Of a stretch of DNA of 64,000 bases, positions 59,922-64,000 are shown piece after piece. Positions within the stretch are counted from its first letter, which is position 1, and each line of letters opens with the position of its first letter. The translations under genes were made by a program, and so were the position numbers. Source of the DNA: CAZXIC01 sp964640195 (GTDB lineage: Archaea > Iainarchaeota > Iainarchaeia > Iainarchaeales > GCA-2688035); NCBI GenBank assembly GCA_964640195.1, contig CAZXIC010000002.1, positions 82,357 through 146,356 of the forward strand. The letters are read 5' to 3'. A model generated the notes under the pieces. The model made no database searches, had not been told where the DNA came from, and saw only the letters and a list, made by a program, of their open reading frames with translations.

Positions 59922-60025
59922 TATTCCCCTTCACATAATATACTAAGTAACTTAACCGGCGTAACGCTTTTAAAATTTATAGCCTTGGGTGCCCAAAAAA
60001 AGAAGGTAAAGGGCAAAAGGCTGCT

Positions 60026-60406
60026 TTATTTTGGTAGTGTAGGCGTTTTTGACAGGTTGTAGAATGCCTTCAGTGAAACAACCAAGACTGCTGGCGCCGC
60101 AAACACTGCAATCATCTGCAAAATCTTAGACAACACAGTGCCTAATGGCGTGATGATTGTATCCAACACCAGCAAGCTGCCTGCAGGAATTCCTACAATC
60201 AACAAAGCCATGCCTGCAATCAAGAACGCTTGGACTTCTTTGTCGGCAATGTTCAAAAAGCCGACAATCAATCCTAAGATCACTAGGACCAATGGGACAT
60301 AGCCGGCAGTTGTAGGGTCCAGTACGCCGGCAGCCGCACCAGCAAGTATGGCAATGATGATACCTATCAAGAAGGCCCATGAACCAACTGCTTGTTGGTT
60401 GACCAT
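60026..60406 (-). CDS. Four-helix small membrane protein
   Basis: 126 residues with four hydrophobic segments (WAFLIGIIIAILAGAAAGVL, VPLVLVILGLIVGFLNIA, FLIAGMALLIVGIPAG and MIAVFAAPAVLVVSLKAFY). A strong GGAGGTAC lies 8 nt before ATG 60406 and a CTTTAAATAC TATA box 40 nt further. Highly expressed-looking signals; function unknown. Confidence 0.75.
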   Translation of the reverse strand: MVNQQAVGSWAFLIGIIIAILAGAAAGVLDPTTAGYVPLVLVILGLIVGFLNIADKEVQAFLIAGMALLIVGIPAGSLLVLDTIITPLGTVLSKILQMIAVFAAPAVLVVSLKAFYNLSKTPTLPK

Positions 60407-60478
60407 TTTTTAGTACCTCCAAACGGTGAAAGGAAAAAAGTAGTATTTAAAGCTATCTTTTTAAGGTTCTGGGGGGGT

Positions 60479-60510
60479 GGGGGCAACAATTCGCATTGCC
60501 CCCAAAAAAA
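60479..60510. terminator. Perfect 8-bp hairpin flanked by A8/T8
   Basis: GGGGGCAA (60479-60486), 9-nt loop, TTGCCCCC (60496-60503), then AAAAAAAA. On the minus strand the T-run is reached just after the 60534 gene end, so it could end that transcript; it may also protect the upstream leader of the membrane gene. Confidence 0.45.
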
Positions 60511-60521
60511 ACACGCTTGTA

Positions 60522-60536
60522 GTTATGTATAAGTTA
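60522..60536 (-). repeat. TACATAAC gene-end motif
   Basis: Minus strand: stop TAA (60536-60534) followed by CTTATACATAACT, then a T-run. Confidence 0.5.
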
Positions 60537-60680
60537 TGCTTTGTTTTTCTTTCTGTTTGCCCCAAAATTTGCGTACTTCCTATACTTCTGCATAGTCCAT
60601 GCTGGGGGCTGCTTTTTCCTCAGCTTGAATTCCTCTTCAAGCAAGCGCGTTCTCAGCACTTCATCTACACCCATATCCAT
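60534..60680 (-). CDS. Small charged protein
   Basis: 48 residues from ATG 60680: MDMGVDEVLRTRLLEEEF … KYANFGANRKKNKA. AGGTGGAGTT directly upstream is a strong ribosome site. Helical N-terminal half, basic C-terminal half, aromatic PAWTMQKYRKY. No family recognised. The stop codon is part of the TACATAAC gene-end motif. Confidence 0.7.
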   Translation of the reverse strand: MDMGVDEVLRTRLLEEEFKLRKKQPPAWTMQKYRKYANFGANRKKNKA

Positions 60681-60790
60681 AACTCCACCTTCTTTGCCTT
60701 GCTTCTCAAAACACCATAGAAAAGTAGCGGATTGTAATATTCTTATACATTAAACCCTTTAAAAATATATTGTATTTATTAGTTACCGCC

Positions 60791-61018
60791 ATGCAGCAAA
60801 TAAGAGAAATGTTCGCAAAAGGCTGCTTTTTCTTCATTGTCGGCGTTGTGCTCGCAACGCTGTTTGTTTGGGGCATGGTCCAGGGCATACTCTCCCACCT
60901 TGGGGGCGAAGATTTCACCCTACTCTACTACTTTACCTCATGGCTGGCGGGGGTTGGCGCACTTACACTCTACCACCAAGCCAGGTCAATCCTGCACTAT
61001 GCGCAGATATCGAAGTGA
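60791..61018 (+). CDS. Small membrane protein
   Basis: 75 residues. CFFFIVGVVLATLFVWGMVQGIL is a membrane helix and YYFTSWLAGVGALTLYHQARS a second. AATATATTGTATTTA about 25-30 nt before ATG 60791 suggests a leaderless mRNA. Divergent from the small charged gene. Function unknown. Confidence 0.65.
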   Translation: MQQIREMFAKGCFFFIVGVVLATLFVWGMVQGILSHLGGEDFTLLYYFTSWLAGVGALTLYHQARSILHYAQISK

Positions 61019-61207
61019 GCAAATCTGCTTTGGTTTTTTAAAACGGCAAACACTACGGCAAACAGGCAGCAATGCCCAGTGCCAATCTTCTTAAAAACAA
61101 CAAACAGCCGCTGCCTGCCAACAGCAAGGCCCAATACCATGCGGCTTAAACAGCGCAACCTTGCTGTCCGCGGATACTAAAAAGATAGAAGTAGATTCTA
61201 TGCCTGC

Positions 61208-61411
61208 CTAATCCCCTGCCTTCTTTGTTTTGTGGGATTTTTTAAACCCTTCCGTTTCCTCCCATTCCTCTATGTCCCCTTTATCCAATCCAAGCTTTGA
61301 CAAATAATCCTCATGCTCCTTTGCATCCAGCTTGTTGAACCATTCACGCCAAGCCTTGTCTTCAGGTTTATCTATTTTGCCCCCAGGCACGGGCTTCAAT
61401 CTCCTAGCCAT
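61208..61411 (-). CDS. Small soluble charged protein
   Basis: 67 residues (MARRLKPVPGGKIDKPEDKA …), acidic helix in the middle (LDAKEHEDYLSKLGLDKGD) and basic end. No motif. Gap, codon pattern and ATG make a real gene plausible but not certain. Confidence 0.55.
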   Translation of the reverse strand: MARRLKPVPGGKIDKPEDKAWREWFNKLDAKEHEDYLSKLGLDKGDIEEWEETEGFKKSHKTKKAGD

Positions 61412-61601
61412 GCCAAACCAAAAAGCGTGATACCAAAAATCATTAAAAATGCTACCCTGGGAAGAAAAAAATTAAAATCTTTTCTGTTCCGCTCTAAGCC
61501 ATGCAACTGATTTGGCACCACACAGAAAAAGGGGGGAATGCTAACGCCTGCCTTAGGAAAAAAATAAAAGGGGGTAGGGCAATTAACTTACAGGTTGGGT
61601 T

Positions 61602-62510
61602 ATGCTGCAAAACGGAGCAGGCGCCGGTGTTGAAAAAACAAAAGAGGAAACAATAAAGGGTGGCAGCCCTGCCAACAGCGAACCCGATGACTGGCTGCGC
61701 AGATTCAAGCAGGAGCTGATTGTAAGCGGCTACAGTGTAAGGACGCAAAAAATGTACTGCTATTACCTGCGGCAGTTCCTGCGCTCAGAGCAAAGGCCGG
61801 TTGCAGACATTGAGAGGGGTGACATAATAAGGTTCCTCGCAGAGAAAAAAGAGAAGGGAAATGCGAGCAACGCCACACTTGCACTGGCACATGCAGCATT
61901 GCGTTTCTTCTTCCACAACATATTGCATAAGAAAATTGTGGACGAAATTAAAACCCCGAAAAAAGCGAAAAAGCTGCCGGTTGTTCTGACACGGCAGGAG
62001 GTCAAGGCACTGATAACCGCGGCTAAGCCAAAAAGAAACCGGCTGATTGTGCAATTCCTGTACAGCACTGGCTGCAGGGTAAGCGAATCTGTAAAACTAC
62101 AGACCATGGACCTCAATTTAAAGGAGAGAACTGGTTTAATAAAAGGCGGCAAAGGAAACAAGGACAGGACAATCATACTGTCAAAGGAATGGATAAAAGC
62201 GGCAAAGAAATATCTGGCGAGAAAGAAAGCAAAAACCCCCTTTGTTTTCAGCAAAAAAAACGGCAAACCAATTTCTGCAGACACTGTACAGAGGATAGTC
62301 AGGGGGGCTGCAAAAAAAGCAGGCATCCAAAAAGAGGTGACGCCGCACACGCTTAGGCACAGCTATGCCACCCACCTGCTCGAGGCAGGGGAAAATATTA
62401 GAAAAATACAAGAATTGCTTGGCCATTCAAACCTCAACACAACACAAATATACACCCAGATTTCGCTGCAGGAGTTGAAAAAAGTCCAAAGCCCCTTGGA
62501 TAAACTCTGA
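61602..62510 (+). CDS. xerA: Tyrosine recombinase, XerA/XerC-like
   Basis: 302 residues. N-terminal SAM-like core-binding domain (WLRRFKQELIVSGYSVRTQK) and a C-terminal catalytic domain with FLYSTGCRVSESVKL (Arg), GGKGNKDRTI (Lys), HTLRHSYATHLLEAG (His-x-x-Arg), LGHSNLNTTQIYTQ (His and nucleophilic Tyr). About 30 N-terminal residues before the domain are poorly conserved, so a later start is possible. It matches archaeal XerA acting at dif sites for chromosome-dimer resolution; an integrase of a mobile element is the alternative. No dif-like site was identified. Confidence 0.93.
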   Translation: MLQNGAGAGVEKTKEETIKGGSPANSEPDDWLRRFKQELIVSGYSVRTQKMYCYYLRQFLRSEQRPVADIERGDIIRFLAEKKEKGNASNATLALAHAALRFFFHNILHKKIVDEIKTPKKAKKLPVVLTRQEVKALITAAKPKRNRLIVQFLYSTGCRVSESVKLQTMDLNLKERTGLIKGGKGNKDRTIILSKEWIKAAKKYLARKKAKTPFVFSKKNGKPISADTVQRIVRGAAKKAGIQKEVTPHTLRHSYATHLLEAGENIRKIQELLGHSNLNTTQIYTQISLQELKKVQSPLDKL

Positions 62511-62833
62511 TTCCTTAAAAAGCCGCTAGCCCCTTGATGCAACAACAACAGGGCCCCCATACTTCAAGTATTCCACTCTGGCAACCCGGCCGCCAAATAA
62601 AATAAAAATTTCCAGTGAGAATGGAAGGGGTTTGCAAGGCGGCCCCTGGTTATGTATAAGGATGAAAAATCCCCCCACTTTAAATTTTTGGTCCACTCGA
62701 AAGGCACCGCCATTCTTTCAAGTATTTTTTATTATGTAGAATTTACTGCCGGCGCTGGTTTGCAAGACAAAAGATTTATATAGGTAAACGGGTTTAATTT
62801 AATACCAATATAACGTCCCAGGAGGAATCAAAT
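62511..62833. other. 323-nt gap, promoter of the PRC-barrel gene, no supported gene
   Basis: It contains one TACATAAC motif (minus strand, 62649-62656), a near copy ATTATGTAG at about 62733, and the TATA box GATTTATATAGG at about 62770-62779 with AGGAGGAATC ribosome site before ATG 62834. A minus-strand frame with GGRVARVEYLKYGG is protein-like, but has no usable start. Confidence 0.45.
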
Positions 62834-63127
62834 ATGACAATGCGCTTGTCAAAAATGTTTGGCATGGACATCTACACTACAGACGCAGACTACAGAGGGA
62901 AGATATTTGACTTGGTTATAAACCTTGAAAAGGGCAGAATAGAAACAATAACAACCGAGGCCCTGAAAGCGAGGACAAAACAGGAAGCAAAGAAAATTAT
63001 AAGTGAGAAAAGCATCCCCTACAAAAACGTTAAATCCGCAAAGGACATCCTAATTGTCGCAGGCAAGGGGAGTGCAGCGCGCAGCGAACAGCCAGAGCCG
63101 ACCTACTACCGCTACAAAAGAAGGTAA
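62834..63127 (+). CDS. PRC-barrel domain protein
   Basis: 97 residues: MTMRLSKMFGMDIYTTDADYRGKIFDLVINLEKGRI is a typical archaeal PRC-barrel start, followed by helix TKQEAKKIISEKSIPYKNVKS and a Tyr/Arg-rich end. Archaeal PRC-barrel proteins include CdvB-associated and ribosome-maturation types; this one is stand-alone. AGGAGG 8 nt upstream and a good TATA box suggest strong expression. Confidence 0.9.
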   Translation: MTMRLSKMFGMDIYTTDADYRGKIFDLVINLEKGRIETITTEALKARTKQEAKKIISEKSIPYKNVKSAKDILIVAGKGSAARSEQPEPTYYRYKRR

Positions 63128-63264
63128 GCCCGCCACACCAGCCAACTTCTCTCTTTTCTTTCTCTTCTTTTACATCCTTAACGTTTTTATACTGTTATGT
63201 TTTATATTATACATAAGCAGGATTCTACTCTTATAAGGCTTAATAGGGGAAGTGTGGGGTGTCA

Positions 63265-63855
63265 ATGGTTTTAAAAGGCTACTTTATCCAATACAAATTC
63301 ATTATCCCAAAGACGCTTAAACATTCCTCCTATACATACCAAAAGCTTTTCAGGGCGCTGTATGGCTACACCCAAGCAGTATTTAAGTCAAGTGGCAAAA
63401 CATACCACTACCACAGGGAGGGAGTCCTCTCAAGCGTCCCTTATATCAGGCCTGGGAAAAATTGCGTGATAATCCCCCCAAACGCTTTCCAAAGGCTGAT
63501 TGAGTTCTTCAAGACGGGAAAAAACCCAGCGCATACCTGGAGGGGCAAGGGGGAATGGAAAGCGGTTTATTATATGAATGAAAAGGATGTTGATGCTGCC
63601 GCAATATTAAAAGCCGTTGAGGGCATGCTTGATAGAAAGTATGTTTTGACTACCTCAAAAGAACACGAAAAGCTGATTAACGAGCTGAATATTGTTGCTG
63701 GCAGAGCGAGAGGCAGTGCCGATCCAGGGTATTTAAATGCCCTTTTGGCTGAGGCCCAGGCTGTTATTGGAAATGATTGGTTCAAAGCAGTTTGCGCGCG
63801 GTCTGAAAGATTGCAGGGTTTCTATTCAAACTATAAAAAGCTGAAAGGGATTTAA
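63265..63855 (+). CDS. Uncharacterised protein
   Basis: 196 residues from ATG 63265, with GGGGTG directly upstream. LFRALYGYTQAVFKSSGKTYHYHREGVLS and PGKNCVIIPPNAFQRLIEFFKTGKN are compact conserved-looking blocks; the second half is helical (AILKAVEGMLDRKYVLTTSK, GYLNALLAEAQAVIGNDWFK). The pattern suggests an archaeal protein with wHTH or RNase H-like content but I do not recognise it. Confidence 0.7.
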   Translation: MVLKGYFIQYKFIIPKTLKHSSYTYQKLFRALYGYTQAVFKSSGKTYHYHREGVLSSVPYIRPGKNCVIIPPNAFQRLIEFFKTGKNPAHTWRGKGEWKAVYYMNEKDVDAAAILKAVEGMLDRKYVLTTSKEHEKLINELNIVAGRARGSADPGYLNALLAEAQAVIGNDWFKAVCARSERLQGFYSNYKKLKGI

Positions 63856-63925
63856 CCTAAAAGGATTTAACCCAAAGCGAAATTTTTTCTTCGCCATCTT
63901 CAGGCGCAAATGCCAAGGTGTGTTA

Positions 63926-64000
63926 TCAACCCCCCTGTTCCTCTTTTTTCTCCTTGATTTTCTCTGCCTTAACCTCTTGCCCCTTGGTTGTGCCCTGGGC
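63926..64000 (-). CDS. C-terminal fragment of a minus-strand gene cut by window edge
   Basis: Minus-strand frame AQGTTKGQEVKAEKIKEKKEEQGG with a TGA stop at 63926-63928. Charged Lys/Glu tail as in other proteins of this genome; too short to name. Confidence 0.4.
   Translation of the reverse strand, partial: AQGTTKGQEVKAEKIKEKKEEQGG

Noticed and set aside
61602..62510. Integrase marking 38.5-62.5 kb as one integrated element
   Set aside because: The protein looks like housekeeping XerA, core genes are interspersed, and no att repeats or viral structural genes are visible.
62511..62600. Minus-strand coding-like segment GGRVARVEYLKYGGPVVVASRG
   Set aside because: No start codon in frame and no ribosome site; may be chance or a gene remnant.

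Overview
The window looks like a chromosomal segment of a small-genome archaeon, most plausibly a DPANN lineage such as Diapherotrites. Support for Archaea: class III prepilin signal peptide, archaeal Tad-like pilus ATPase with two membrane partners, KaiC-like ATPase, archaeal DtdA, archaeal HMG-CoA synthase/thiolase/DUF35 trio, TATA boxes about 25-35 nt before short-leader or leaderless genes, and GGTG-type ribosome binding sites. Several enzymes are of types usual in Bacteria (CoaD, CoaE, class II HMG-CoA reductase, PPDK, class II aldolase). The phylum placement is inference. I see no rRNA, tRNA, CRISPR array or insertion sequence.

Layout. 0-5.9 kb: pilus assembly operon, a GT-C membrane glycosyltransferase and a pilin. 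6-9.7 kb: bacterial-type coaE-coaD, then two tandem GT4-like glycosyltransferases. 9.7-10.06 kb: a candidate structured RNA. 10-13.5 kb: KaiC-like ATPase with a degenerate partner, a coiled-coil protein and a Cas4-like nuclease. 13.5-22.1 kb: PPDK, ThyX, HAD and HD hydrolases, aspartokinase, aspartate-semialdehyde dehydrogenase, NAD kinase. 22.2-33.9 kb: genes for every step from acetyl-CoA to geranylgeranyl diphosphate by the classical mevalonate route, with mevalonate kinase, decarboxylase, phosphomevalonate kinase and type II isomerase in one run. 33.9-38.4 kb: DtdA, a winged-helix protein and a large Cys-rich repeat surface protein.

38.5-64 kb is an accessory-like region: frame-broken genes, a TcmP/radical SAM pair divergent from a B12-type radical SAM gene, many lineage-specific small proteins, paralogous zinc-ribbon microproteins, paralogous basic twin-repeat proteins, duplicated promoters, and an 8-base motif (TACATAAC) recurring at gene ends. 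Core genes are interspersed: acetate transporter family, slipin, class II aldolase, PPi-type phosphofructokinase, endonuclease III, XerA-like recombinase and a PRC-barrel protein.

How the genes fit together. PPi-type PFK, class II aldolase and PPDK suggest a pyrophosphate-linked, reversible glycolysis. The mevalonate cluster would feed archaeal lipid synthesis, with CoaD/CoaE supplying CoA. Pilus genes, pilin, membrane glycosyltransferases and the Cys-repeat protein describe an elaborate cell surface. The best candidate for an undescribed system is the TcmP + three-Cys radical SAM pair with its divergent radical SAM neighbour at 40.1-43.6 kb.
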